From contig NZ_BOQN01000047.1 in the NCBI RefSeq assembly GCF_018332695.1, forward strand, positions 1 through 64,000: 64,000 bases of DNA, written 5' to 3'. Positions 17,134 through 25,695 of the stretch are shown here, one piece after another; the first letter of the stretch is position 1, and the number at the start of each line of letters is the position of its first letter. The notes under the pieces are model-generated. The model was not told the origin of the DNA. It worked only from the letters and a program-made list of their open reading frames with translations, and ran no database searches. The translations under genes were made by a program, and so were the position numbers. The stretch is from Paractinoplanes toevensis (GTDB lineage Bacteria; Actinomycetota; Actinomycetes; Mycobacteriales; Micromonosporaceae).

Positions 17134-17167
17134 TTGACACAGGTGGGTGATTAGTAAGAACTTTTAC
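17134..17167 (+). promoter_or_regulatory. Promoter and imperfect operator of the RpiR-led transport operon
   Basis: TTGACA (17134-17139) is a consensus -35. The -10 is unclear (TAAGAA at 15 bases is the best candidate). GTAA-N6-TTAC (17154-17167) is an imperfect palindrome covering the expected start site and could be the RpiR operator. Confidence 0.35.
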
Positions 17168-17203
17168 CGCGACAGTAAACAGTCCTTCCTGAAAGGGTGG
17201 CCG

Positions 17204-18154
17204 ATGAGCGAGCCGGAGATGGACGGCGCCGCGCGGACGGCGGTCGTCGACTCGCTTGTCGTCGACTCGCAGCCGTCGGACGGCGTGCTCCTGCGTGTCC
17301 GTTCGCTGCTGCCGGAATTCACCGGTGCACTACGGCGCGTGGCCGAGCAGGTCCTCACCGACCCGGCCGCGGCCTCCCGGGCAACCATCGTCGAACTCGC
17401 CGAGCGCAGCGGCACCTCACCGGCGACCGTCACCCGGTTCTGCCGCGCGCTCGGCTTCGACGGGTACGCCGATCTGCGGCTCGGCATCGCCGCCGAGACC
17501 GGGCGGGCCCGCTCGGCCGGCTGGACGGTCGACATCGGCCGCGAGATCCAGCCCGGCGACCCGCTCGCCCGGGTCCTCGGGCAGATCATGGCGGCCGACA
17601 CCCGCGCCATGCACGACACCGCAGCGCTGCTCGACCTGGCCGAGGTGGAGCGGGCCGCGGTGGCGATCGCTGCGGCCCCGCGGGTCAACATCTTCGGCGC
17701 CAGCGGGAGCGCGCTGGTCGGCGAGGAGATGCAGTTCAGCCTGCACCGCATCGGGGTGCCGGTGTGGGCCTGGACCGACGTGCACAACGGCCTGGCCAGC
17801 GCGGCGCTCTCCCGGGCCGGCCACGTCGCGCTCGGCATCTCGCACTCGGGGGAGACCGGCGAGACGATCGAGCTGCTCGCCGAGGCGAGCAGCCGGGGAG
17901 CGACCACCATCGCCCTCACCAGCTTTCCCCGGTCGCCGCTCGCCGAGCTGGCCGACATCGTGCTGCTCACCGCCACCCAGGCGACGACCTTCCGGCCGGA
18001 CGCGCTCAGCGCCCGGCACCCGCAGCTGGTCGTTCTCGACCTGCTCTATGTCGCGGTCGCTCAGCGGACCCACGAACGTTCGCACGCGGCCTTTCAGAAA
18101 ACCGCACAAGCCGTCCACGGCCACAAGGCCGCAAAAGACGGCACCCCCCTTTAA
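17204..18154 (+). CDS. MurR/RpiR-family transcriptional regulator with SIS domain
   Basis: The product (316 residues) has an N-terminal RpiR helix-turn-helix (about residues 20-97; core IVELAERSGTSPATVTRFCRALG). A SIS phosphosugar-binding domain follows (about 130-265), with VNIFGASGSALVGEEMQFSLHRIG and the LGISHSGETGETIELL loop. It would sense a phosphorylated sugar or amino sugar and control the importers that follow immediately. ATG 17204 follows AAAGGG at 6 bases; the frame is open from 17147. The substrate-binding gene begins 36 bases downstream. Confidence 0.88.
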   Translation: MSEPEMDGAARTAVVDSLVVDSQPSDGVLLRVRSLLPEFTGALRRVAEQVLTDPAAASRATIVELAERSGTSPATVTRFCRALGFDGYADLRLGIAAETGRARSAGWTVDIGREIQPGDPLARVLGQIMAADTRAMHDTAALLDLAEVERAAVAIAAAPRVNIFGASGSALVGEEMQFSLHRIGVPVWAWTDVHNGLASAALSRAGHVALGISHSGETGETIELLAEASSRGATTIALTSFPRSPLAELADIVLLTATQATTFRPDALSARHPQLVVLDLLYVAVAQRTHERSHAAFQKTAQAVHGHKAAKDGTPL

Positions 18155-18190
18155 ATCCCCTCTTTTGCAAATTTCCTTCAGGAGGAAGCG

Positions 18191-19504
18191 ATGAAGCGCC
18201 AACTCGTCGCAGTGGCCGCCCTCGCGGCGACGCTGCTCGGGGCCGCGGCCTGCGGCTCCAACGACGACGACTCCCCCACGACGTCCGCTTCCGGCCCGGT
18301 CGACGGCAAGGGCAAGACCCTCAAGGTCTGGCTGATGGTCGACGCGCAGAGCGCCTGGAAGGGTGTCGTCGACGACGCCTCCAAGCGGTTCACCGACGCG
18401 ACCGGCGCCCAGGTCAGCGTGGAATACCAGCAGTGGGCCAACCACCTCACCAAGCTGGACGCGACGCTGGCCGGCTCGGACGTGCCGGACGTCGTCGAGC
18501 TCGGCAACACCGAGTTCCCGAAGTACGTGTTCAGCTCGGCCTTCGCCGCCATCAACCCGGGCGACTACGAGAACTCGGGCACCTGGCTGCAGGGCCTCAA
18601 GGGCGCCTGTGACTTCGAGGGCAAGACCTACTGCGTGCCCTACTACGCCGGTGCCCGCGTGCTGATCTACCGCACCGACCTGTTCAAGGCGGCCGGTATC
18701 GCCGCCGCGCCGAAGACGTACGACGAGTTCCTGGCCGACGCGGACAAGCTGCAGACCGCCAAGAAGTCGGACTCGAAGTTCGGCGCCGTCTACATGCCGG
18801 GCCAGTACTGGTACTCGGCGATGTCCTGGGTCAAGTCGACCGGTGGCGACATCGCGAAGCAGGACGGCGACAAGTGGGTCGGTCAGCTGTCCCAGCCCGC
18901 CTCGGTGCAGGGCCTGCAGCGCTGGGTCGACATGGTCAAGAAGTACTCGAAGGCCGACCCGACCAAGAACGAGAACGACCAGGCCGGCATCTTCGCGCAG
19001 GGTCAGTCCGGCATGTTCTACGGCAACGCCTGGGAGCTGGGCGCCGCCGAGCAGATCAAGAAGGACCCGAACGACCCGAACTCCGCGCTGGTCGACACCA
19101 AGGTCAAGGGCAAGCTGGCCGCCGCGCCGATGCCCGAGGTCCCGTCCTTCCTGGGCGGCTCCAACCTGGGCGTCACCGAGAAGAGCCAGAACAAGGAACT
19201 GGCCGCTCAGTGGATCAAGGCGTTCACCGACAGCACCTCGATGGCCGGCCTGATCAAGGCCAACGCGCTGCCGAACGCGACCGCGCTGCTGGACAAGGCC
19301 GCCACCGACAACCCGGCCATCGCGCCGGCCGCGCTGGCCGCCAAGAGCAGCTGGTTCCCGCCGAACGCGGAGAAGTGGGCGGACGTCGAGAAGGGCAACA
19401 TCCTGCAGACGATGCTCACCGACATCCTCACCGGCAAGAAGTCCGTGGCCGACGGCGCCAAGTGGGCCGACGACCAGATGAACACGACGCTGAACGAGAG
19501 CTGA
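18191..19504 (+). CDS. Sugar ABC transporter substrate-binding lipoprotein (importer A)
   Basis: The product (437 residues) opens with the lipoprotein signal MKRQLVAVAALAATLLGAAAC, with Cys near residue 21 as the lipid site. A family 1 solute-binding domain follows, with KTLKVWLMVDAQSAWKG and VSVEYQQWANHLTKLDATLAG segments and the conserved PDVVELGNTEFPKY. It has an AGGAGG site. The gene is separated from its permeases by a strong hairpin, which may raise its expression above theirs. The ligand cannot be read; the upstream RpiR regulator hints at a sugar or amino sugar. Confidence 0.9.
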   Translation: MKRQLVAVAALAATLLGAAACGSNDDDSPTTSASGPVDGKGKTLKVWLMVDAQSAWKGVVDDASKRFTDATGAQVSVEYQQWANHLTKLDATLAGSDVPDVVELGNTEFPKYVFSSAFAAINPGDYENSGTWLQGLKGACDFEGKTYCVPYYAGARVLIYRTDLFKAAGIAAAPKTYDEFLADADKLQTAKKSDSKFGAVYMPGQYWYSAMSWVKSTGGDIAKQDGDKWVGQLSQPASVQGLQRWVDMVKKYSKADPTKNENDQAGIFAQGQSGMFYGNAWELGAAEQIKKDPNDPNSALVDTKVKGKLAAAPMPEVPSFLGGSNLGVTEKSQNKELAAQWIKAFTDSTSMAGLIKANALPNATALLDKAATDNPAIAPAALAAKSSWFPPNAEKWADVEKGNILQTMLTDILTGKKSVADGAKWADDQMNTTLNES

Positions 19505-19512
19505 TCCCGCAA

Positions 19513-19541
19513 CCGCCCGCCCCCGCTCCGGGGGCGGGCGG
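19513..19541 (+). terminator. Intercistronic hairpin between binding protein and permease genes
   Basis: Perfect 12-bp arms CCGCCCGCCCCC and GGGGGCGGGCGG with a GCTCC loop, 8 bases after the stop. The permease start follows 24 bases later. It is better read as a partial terminator or mRNA stabiliser than as the operon end. Confidence 0.6.
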
Positions 19542-19565
19542 CACCGCTCCCGGAAGAGGAATCTG

Positions 19566-20546
19566 ATGTCCGTCGTCGAATCCCCGACGACCCGCCGACC
19601 GGGCGGGTCCACACCGCACCGGGCACCCGGCCGTGCCGCCCGGCCGCGTCGCCGTCGTCAGGGCGCCAGCACCCCGTGGCTGCTCGTCATCCCCACCCTG
19701 CTCCTGCTCGCCGGCCTGCTCGGTTATCCGCTCATCCGGATGATCGTGCTGTCGTTCCAGAACATGCGGCTGCGCGAGCTGCTCAGCGGTCGCACCCCCG
19801 CGTGGGTCGGTCTCGACAACTACACCAAGGTCCTCACCGACTCGGTCTTCTGGACGGTCGTGGGCCGTACGGTCCTGTTCACGATCGTCTGCGTGCTCAT
19901 CTCGGTCTTCATCGGACTCGGCATCGCGCTGCTGATGCGGCGGGTCGCCCGTGGCGTCCGGCTCTTCATGATCGTGGCGATGATGTTCGTCTGGGCCCTG
20001 CCGCAGCTGGTCGCGGCGCAGATCTTCCGCTGGATCACCGACTCCGACTTCGGCGTCCTCAACTACGTGCTCAACTTCCTGCCGGGCGTGAACTTCGACA
20101 ACCACAGCTGGTTCGTGAACCCGTGGCAGGGCTGGGGAGTCATCACCACCCTGGTGGTCTGGGCCGGCATCCCGTTCCTCGCGATCACCCTCAACGCCGG
20201 GCTCACCCAGGTGCCGAAGGAACTCGTCGAGGCGGCCACGGTGGACGGCGCGACGCCCTGGCAGGTGCTGCGCAACATCACCCTGCCGATCCTCAAGCCG
20301 CTCATCACGATCGTCACCACGCTCTCGGTGATCTGGGACTTCGGCCTGTTCACCCAGAACTGGGCGCTGCGCGACGGGCACCCGGAACCGCAATTTCAGA
20401 CGCTCGCGACCTACTCGTACACGCAGGCGTTCGGACAGTCGCGGTACAGCATCGGCTCGGCCATCTCGGTGATCACCGTGCTGCTGATGCTCGGCGTGAT
20501 GGCGTTCTACATCCGGCAGATGTTCAAGATCGGGGAGGTGGACTGA
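19566..20546 (+). CDS. Sugar ABC transporter permease (MalF type, importer A)
   Basis: The product (326 residues) has an Arg/Pro-rich cytosolic N-terminus of about 35 residues. Six hydrophobic helices begin at WLLVIPTLLLLAGLLGYPLI. The EAA loop is ELVEAATVDGATPWQVLRNI near residues 218-237. It would pair with the permease encoded next, whose start overlaps this stop (ATGA). The SD is AGAGGA. No ATPase is encoded nearby. Confidence 0.9.
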   Translation: MSVVESPTTRRPGGSTPHRAPGRAARPRRRRQGASTPWLLVIPTLLLLAGLLGYPLIRMIVLSFQNMRLRELLSGRTPAWVGLDNYTKVLTDSVFWTVVGRTVLFTIVCVLISVFIGLGIALLMRRVARGVRLFMIVAMMFVWALPQLVAAQIFRWITDSDFGVLNYVLNFLPGVNFDNHSWFVNPWQGWGVITTLVVWAGIPFLAITLNAGLTQVPKELVEAATVDGATPWQVLRNITLPILKPLITIVTTLSVIWDFGLFTQNWALRDGHPEPQFQTLATYSYTQAFGQSRYSIGSAISVITVLLMLGVMAFYIRQMFKIGEVD

Positions 20547-21427
20547 TGGTGGTGGCAGCCAGCCCGCGCCGTAAGCGCGTCGACGACGGTGTCGTCACCG
20601 TCGGTCGGTCCAAGGCCGGGACCGTCGTCGCCAACGCGATCGGCGTGATCTTCTCGGTCCTCATGCTCTTCCCGGTCTACTGGGTGCTGAACACCGCGTT
20701 CAAGCCGGCCGACGAGGTGCTCGCGCTGACCCCGACGTTCTGGCCGGAGCACCCCACCTTCGCCAACTTCACGTCGGCGTTCAAGGCGCCGCTGTTCCTG
20801 CAGGACATGCTGAACGGCCTGATCGTGACGGTGCTGGCGGTGGCCGGCGCGCTGGTGGTCGGCTTCCTGGCCGCGCTCGCGATCGCCCGGTTCAGCTTCT
20901 ACGGCCGCAAGGCGATCATCCTGGTCGTCCTGGCGGTCCAGCTGGTGCCGTTCCTGGCGCTGCTCATCCCGCTGTTCCTGATGCTGCAGACGGCGTCCTT
21001 GACCAACAGTCTGATCGGTGTGAGTATCACCTACTTGGTCCTGATCTTGCCGTATACGGTGTGGACACTGCGTGGGTTCATCTCCGGCATCCCGCGGGAG
21101 CTCGACGAGGCAGCGCTGATCGACGGCTGCACCCGGGCTCAGGTGTTCTGGCGCATCATCCTGCCGCTGACCGGTCCGGGCCTCGTCGCGACCAGCGTCT
21201 ACGGATTCATCCAGGCCTGGAACGAATTCATCATCATCAACACGCTCAACAGCCCGGCCAAGCAGAACCTGATGGCCTGGCTGCTGCAGAACCAAACCAC
21301 CCGCGGTACCGCCTGGGGACCCCTCATGGCCGGTGCGATCATCACCTCCATCCCGGTGGTGGTGTTCTTCCTGCTCATCCAACGCAATATCGCCACCGGT
21401 CTGACCGCCGGTGCTGTAAAGGGCTAG
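20546..21427 (+). CDS. Sugar ABC transporter permease (MalG type, importer A)
   Basis: The product (293 residues) has a basic N-terminus and six helices (first VVANAIGVIFSVLMLFPVYWVL). The EAA loop is ELDEAALIDGCTRAQVFWRI, with the PLTGPGLVATSVYGFIQAWNEF segment following. ATG 20546 overlaps the previous stop and has a GGGGAGG site. A second importer begins 16 bases after its stop, so importers A and B may be co-transcribed. Confidence 0.9.
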   Translation: MVVAASPRRKRVDDGVVTVGRSKAGTVVANAIGVIFSVLMLFPVYWVLNTAFKPADEVLALTPTFWPEHPTFANFTSAFKAPLFLQDMLNGLIVTVLAVAGALVVGFLAALAIARFSFYGRKAIILVVLAVQLVPFLALLIPLFLMLQTASLTNSLIGVSITYLVLILPYTVWTLRGFISGIPRELDEAALIDGCTRAQVFWRIILPLTGPGLVATSVYGFIQAWNEFIIINTLNSPAKQNLMAWLLQNQTTRGTAWGPLMAGAIITSIPVVVFFLLIQRNIATGLTAGAVKG

Positions 21428-21443
21428 CACCTGAGGAGATGCT

Positions 21444-22880
21444 GTGACCGAGATATTCGCCAAGACCGAGGTCGACCGCCGTACGCTACTGCGTCGTGCG
21501 GCCGCCGTCGGACTGATGGCCACCCCCGCGGTGGGCCTGCTAAGCGCCTGTGTCGGCGGCGGTGACGACGAACCCACGACCCAGTCGACCGGCACCAAGT
21601 CGGCCGACAACCCGCTGGGTATCGACACCAAGGCCGGTGTCGAGATCGTCATCTTCAACGGCGGTCTGGGCACGGCGTACGCCACCGATGTCGACACCCC
21701 GGCGTTCAACAAGAAGTGGCCGGACGCCAAGATCACCTACTCGGCCACCGAGCAGATCTCGACGGTCATCCAGCCCCGGATCAACGCCGGCAACCCGCCG
21801 GACATGATCAACAACTCGGGCTCGAACCTGATGGACTTCGGTGCGATCGTCAAGGCCGGCCAGGCCGCCGACCTGACCGATCTGTTCGCGGCGCCGTCCT
21901 GGGACGTGGCCGGCAAGACCGTCGCCGAGACCCTGGTGCCGGGCGCGGTCGAGCAGGGCACGTACGACGGCAAGCCGTTCGCGATGAACTACTCGTACAC
22001 GGTCTTCGGCCTCTGGTACAACAAGAAGCTGTTCGAGAAGAACAGCTGGACCATCCCCACCACCTGGGCCGACTTCACCGCACTGTGCGACAAGATCAAG
22101 GCGGCCGGCATCACGCCGTTCGGCTACGCGGGCGCCAACGCGTCGTACTACATGGTCCGGGCCCTGCTCACCAGCGCCGCGAAGATCGGCACCGAGCAGG
22201 CGCTCAAGGACATCGACAACCTGAAGCCGGGTGCCTGGACCGCCGAGCCGATCAAGCAGGCCGCGCAGGCCTGGGGCGAGATCGGCAACAAGTACATCAA
22301 CAAGACCTTCCTGGGCCTCAAGCACACCGAGGTGCAGCTCCAGCAGGACCAGGACAAGGTCGCGTTCTACCCGTGCGGTTCCTGGCTGGAGAACGAGCAG
22401 GCCAAGGACACCCCGGCCGGCTTCGAGTACGCGGTCTGCGCGTTCCCGAGCGTCACCGCCGCCGACAAGCTCCCGGCGACCGCCATCAACGCGGCGGCCG
22501 GCGAGATCTACTTCGCGGCGGCCAAGGGCAAGAACCCGCAGGGTGGCAAGGAGTACCTGCGGGCCATGCTCTCCAAGGAGGCGGCGCTGGGCTTCACCAA
22601 GCTCACCAAGTCGCTTACGGTGGTGGCGGGCGCGTCCGACGGCCAGACCATTTCTCCCGGTCTGACCAGCGCGAACGACATGCTGACCAAGGCCGGCCAG
22701 GACGTCTTCGTGGGCTACCTGTTCGACACCTGGTACAAGAAGCTCGACGACGAGTCCCGCGGCGCGGTCAACGACCTGATGTTCAAGGGCGGCGACGCGC
22801 AGAAGTTCTGCGACCGGATGGAGGCGGCCTCCCAGGCGGTCGCCAAGGACTCCTCGGTCACCAAGTTCACCCGCAGCTGA
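21444..22880 (+). CDS. Substrate-binding lipoprotein with twin-arginine signal (importer B)
   Basis: The product (478 residues, GTG start, GAGGAGA site) has a twin-arginine-like signal, DRRTLLRRAAAVGLMATPAVGLLSAC, combined with a lipobox (LLSAC, Cys near residue 36). It may therefore be exported folded by Tat and then lipidated. The body is a family 1 solute-binding protein with VEIVIFNGGLGTAY and the typical ALCDKIKAAGITPFGYAG segment seen in N-acetylglucosamine/chitobiose-type binders. That ligand is only a suggestion. It starts the second importer. Confidence 0.88.
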   Translation: MTEIFAKTEVDRRTLLRRAAAVGLMATPAVGLLSACVGGGDDEPTTQSTGTKSADNPLGIDTKAGVEIVIFNGGLGTAYATDVDTPAFNKKWPDAKITYSATEQISTVIQPRINAGNPPDMINNSGSNLMDFGAIVKAGQAADLTDLFAAPSWDVAGKTVAETLVPGAVEQGTYDGKPFAMNYSYTVFGLWYNKKLFEKNSWTIPTTWADFTALCDKIKAAGITPFGYAGANASYYMVRALLTSAAKIGTEQALKDIDNLKPGAWTAEPIKQAAQAWGEIGNKYINKTFLGLKHTEVQLQQDQDKVAFYPCGSWLENEQAKDTPAGFEYAVCAFPSVTAADKLPATAINAAAGEIYFAAAKGKNPQGGKEYLRAMLSKEAALGFTKLTKSLTVVAGASDGQTISPGLTSANDMLTKAGQDVFVGYLFDTWYKKLDDESRGAVNDLMFKGGDAQKFCDRMEAASQAVAKDSSVTKFTRS

Positions 22881-22903
22881 GTTCGAGTTTTAGGTAGGGC
22901 GCC

Positions 22904-23809
22904 ATGCGGCACGGCAAGTATCCCTTCATCATCGGCTTCCTTGTCGTGCCGGTGGCGCTCTACGCCACCTTCGTGGTGGCGGCGTATCTCCAGACATTCC
23001 AGCTCTCGCTGACCAGTTGGTCGGGCCTCGGCAAGATCGATTACATCGGCTTCGACAACTTCGTGAAGCTGTGGCACGACGACGTCTTCTGGAAGTCGAT
23101 CAAGCACAACCTGTTCCTGCTGATCCTGCTGCCGATCATCACGATCGTCATCGCGCTGGTCTTCGCGTTCCTGCTGAATGTCGGCGGCGGGCACAAGGGC
23201 GGCCAGACCCGGGGCGTCTGGGGCTCCAAGGTCTACCGGATCATCTTCTTCTTCCCGCAGCTGCTGGCCCTGGCCATCGTCGCGGTGATCTTCGGCCGGG
23301 TGTTCGGCCCGGACAAGAGCGGCATGCTCAACGGCCTGTTCCCGGCCTCCTGGAAGCCCTGGCTGTTCCTGGCCGACGAGCGGTACGCGATGGCCTGCAT
23401 CCTGATCGTGCTGATCTGGCAGGCGGTCGGCTTCTACGTCGTGCTCTTCTCGGCCGGCATGGGCTCGATCTCCACCGACATCTACGAGGCCGCCGCGCTC
23501 GACGGCGCCACCCGGATCACCCTGTTCTTCCGGATCACGGTCCCGCTGCTCTGGAGCACCATCCAGGTCGCCTGGGTCTACCTCGGCATCGCCGCTTTCG
23601 ACGCGTTCGCCCTGGTCAACATCATGACCGTGGACCGGGGTGGGCCGAACGGCGCGTCGTCGGTGCTCAGCCTCATGATCTACCGGAACGCGTTCGACTT
23701 CTCGCAGGCCGGTTACGCCTGCGCGCTCGGCGTCGTGCTGTTCTTCCTGACCCTGACCTTCGCGGCGCTGACCCTCCGGGTCACCCGGCGCGAATCCGTG
23801 GAAGCCTGA
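22904..23809 (+). CDS. Sugar ABC transporter permease (MalF type, importer B)
   Basis: The product (301 residues) has helices from FIIGFLVVPVALYATFVVAAYL onward and the EAA loop DIYEAAALDGATRITLFFRI near residues 194-213. A His/Gly/Gly-rich cytosolic loop (VGGGHKGGQTRGVWG) lies between early helices. It forms a pair with the next gene, 10 bases downstream. Start spacing and a weak GGTAGGG site support ATG 22904. Confidence 0.9.
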   Translation: MRHGKYPFIIGFLVVPVALYATFVVAAYLQTFQLSLTSWSGLGKIDYIGFDNFVKLWHDDVFWKSIKHNLFLLILLPIITIVIALVFAFLLNVGGGHKGGQTRGVWGSKVYRIIFFFPQLLALAIVAVIFGRVFGPDKSGMLNGLFPASWKPWLFLADERYAMACILIVLIWQAVGFYVVLFSAGMGSISTDIYEAAALDGATRITLFFRITVPLLWSTIQVAWVYLGIAAFDAFALVNIMTVDRGGPNGASSVLSLMIYRNAFDFSQAGYACALGVVLFFLTLTFAALTLRVTRRESVEA

Positions 23810-23819
23810 GGGGGCCACG

Positions 23820-24719
23820 ATGACTCTCGTCGCCGAAAAGCCCGCCACGAAGAGCGCCGGCACCAAGCCCAGCGCCAAGCGGGACATCAACGCCTTCACC
23901 GGGCTCGCGCACATCGCCCTGATCGCCTGGGCCCTGGTCACGGCCGGTCCGCTGATCTGGGTCGTGCTCGCGTCGTTCAAGAACAACACCGAGATCTTCC
24001 TGGGCAAGCCGTTCGCGCTGCCCTCCAGCTTCTCCCTGCAGACCTACTTCGACGCCTGGACCGAGGCCCACATCGGGCGGTATTTCCTGAACTCGGTGAT
24101 CGTCGTCCTGGTCAGCACGGCGGGGACGATGCTGTTCGGGTCGATGGCGGCGTACGTTCTGGCGCGCTACAAGTTCCCCGGTAACCGGTTCATCTACTAC
24201 CTGTTCGTCTCGGGGCTGGCGTTCCCGACGTTCATGGCCCTGGCCCCGCTGTTCTACATCCTCAAGAACATGGGGCTGCTCGGCTCGTACACCGGCCTGG
24301 TGCTGGTCTACATCGCCTACTCGCTGCCGTTCACGGTGTTCTTCCTGGCCGCGTTCTTCAAGTCGCTGCCGTACGAGATCGAGGAGGCGGCGACCGTCGA
24401 CGGCGCCTCGCACACCCGCAAGTTCTTCCAGATCATGATGCCGATGGCCCGCTCCGGCCTGGTCAGCATCACGATCTTCAACATCGTCGGGCAGTGGAAC
24501 CAATATCTTCTGCCGGTGGTGGTGATGACCGGGCCGGGCGCCGAGTCGAAATACCTGCTGACCCAGGGCATCGCGAACATCAGCACCTCGGCCGGTTACC
24601 ACGCGCAGTGGTCGACGCTGTTCGCGGCGCTGACCCTGTCGATCCTGCCGATGATCGTCGTCTACGCGATCTTCCAGCGGCAGATCCAGGCCGGTCTGAC
24701 CGCGGGCGCCGTCAAGTAG
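23820..24719 (+). CDS. Sugar ABC transporter permease (MalG type, importer B)
   Basis: The product (299 residues) has a Lys/Thr/Ala-rich N-terminus, then six helices and the EAA loop EIEEAATVDGASHTRKFFQI near residues 185-204. It completes importer B. A 17-bp-arm terminator follows 6 bases after the stop, marking the end of the RpiR-led cluster, which has two binding proteins and four permeases but no ATPase. Confidence 0.9.
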   Translation: MTLVAEKPATKSAGTKPSAKRDINAFTGLAHIALIAWALVTAGPLIWVVLASFKNNTEIFLGKPFALPSSFSLQTYFDAWTEAHIGRYFLNSVIVVLVSTAGTMLFGSMAAYVLARYKFPGNRFIYYLFVSGLAFPTFMALAPLFYILKNMGLLGSYTGLVLVYIAYSLPFTVFFLAAFFKSLPYEIEEAATVDGASHTRKFFQIMMPMARSGLVSITIFNIVGQWNQYLLPVVVMTGPGAESKYLLTQGIANISTSAGYHAQWSTLFAALTLSILPMIVVYAIFQRQIQAGLTAGAVK

Positions 24720-24725
24720 TACCTG

Positions 24726-24763
24726 GGTACCACGGGCGGCACGCAAGTGCCGCCCGCGGTACC
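24726..24763 (+). terminator. Strong terminator after the dual-importer cluster
   Basis: Seventeen-base arms, GGTACC-A-CGGGCGGCAC and GTGCCGCCCG-C-GGTACC, pair with a single A/C mismatch around a GCAA (GNRA-type) tetraloop. Confidence 0.8.
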
Positions 24764-24798
24764 GCTCCTCCCCGGTGGCGGCCCGTGACGATTGACCC

Positions 24799-25695
24799 AT
24801 GATCGAGGTACGCGAAGTCACCAAGCGGTACGGGACGAAGACGGTCGTCGACCACCTGTCCTTCACCGCCCGGCCGGGTCAGGTCACCGGCTTCCTCGGC
24901 CCCAACGGGGCCGGCAAGTCCACCACCATGCGGATGATCGTCGGCCTCGATGCGCCGACCTCCGGGGAGGTGCTGGTCAACGGGCGCTCGCTGCGGAACA
25001 GCACTGCCCCGCTGCACGAGATCGGGGTGCTGCTCGAGGCCAAGGCCGTGCACCCGGGCCGCACCGCGGTCAGCCACCTGCTCGCCATGGCCCGCACCCA
25101 CGGCATCCCCCGCTCCCGCGTCGACGAGGTGCTGCGCCTCGCCGGCCTGGAGAAGGTCGCGCACAAGCGGGTCGGCGCCTTCTCCCTCGGCATGGGCCAG
25201 CGGCTCGGCATCGCCGCCGCACTGCTCGGTGACCCCGCCGTGATCATGCTCGACGAACCGGTCAACGGCCTCGACCCGGAGGGCGTCCTCTGGGTGCGTA
25301 ACCTCCTCGCCGGCCTGGCCGCCGAGGGCCGTACGGTCATGCTCTCCTCGCACCTGATGAACGAGGTGGCGCTGATCGCCGACCACCTGGTCATCGTCGG
25401 CCGGGGCCGGCTGCTCGCCGACACCACGGTGGCCGACCTGATGACCTCCGAGGGCGTCCGGGTCGTCACCGCCGCCCCCGACGCGCTGCGCTCGCTGATC
25501 GGCGGCCCGGGCGTCACGGTCACCTCGGCGGGCGCCGAGGAACTGTTCGTCACCGGCTGCTCCGCCCGGGAGATCGGGCTGGCCGCGGCCACCCGCGGGA
25601 TCCCGCTGTTCGAGCTCACCCCGCAGAACGCCTCGCTCGAGGAAGCGTTCATGGACCTGACCCGCGACGCGGTGGAATACGAGGCTGCCCGATGA
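24799..25695 (+). CDS. ABC transporter ATP-binding protein (export type)
   Basis: The product (298 residues) has Walker A GPNGAGKST near residue 34, the signature-like FSLGMGQRLGIAAAL near residue 131 and Walker B VIMLDEP near residue 150. A C-terminal extension of about 90 residues is typical of drug/antibiotic export ATPases in actinomycetes. It overlaps the permease gene by 4 bases (ATGA). A histidine kinase and response regulator follow, suggesting a self-protection or antimicrobial-responsive module, which is an inference from arrangement only. Confidence 0.9.
   Translation: MIEVREVTKRYGTKTVVDHLSFTARPGQVTGFLGPNGAGKSTTMRMIVGLDAPTSGEVLVNGRSLRNSTAPLHEIGVLLEAKAVHPGRTAVSHLLAMARTHGIPRSRVDEVLRLAGLEKVAHKRVGAFSLGMGQRLGIAAALLGDPAVIMLDEPVNGLDPEGVLWVRNLLAGLAAEGRTVMLSSHLMNEVALIADHLVIVGRGRLLADTTVADLMTSEGVRVVTAAPDALRSLIGGPGVTVTSAGAEELFVTGCSAREIGLAAATRGIPLFELTPQNASLEEAFMDLTRDAVEYEAAR

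Larger units (their letters stand above)
16659..17203. other. 545-base gene-free region between murD2 and the RpiR gene
   Basis: I find no convincing gene here. It holds two tandem strong hairpins after murD2, then a lower-GC stretch (about 16860-17200) with a TTGACA -35 and an imperfect palindrome next to the RpiR gene. A short frame at 16689-16877 lacks codon bias. Confidence 0.6.
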
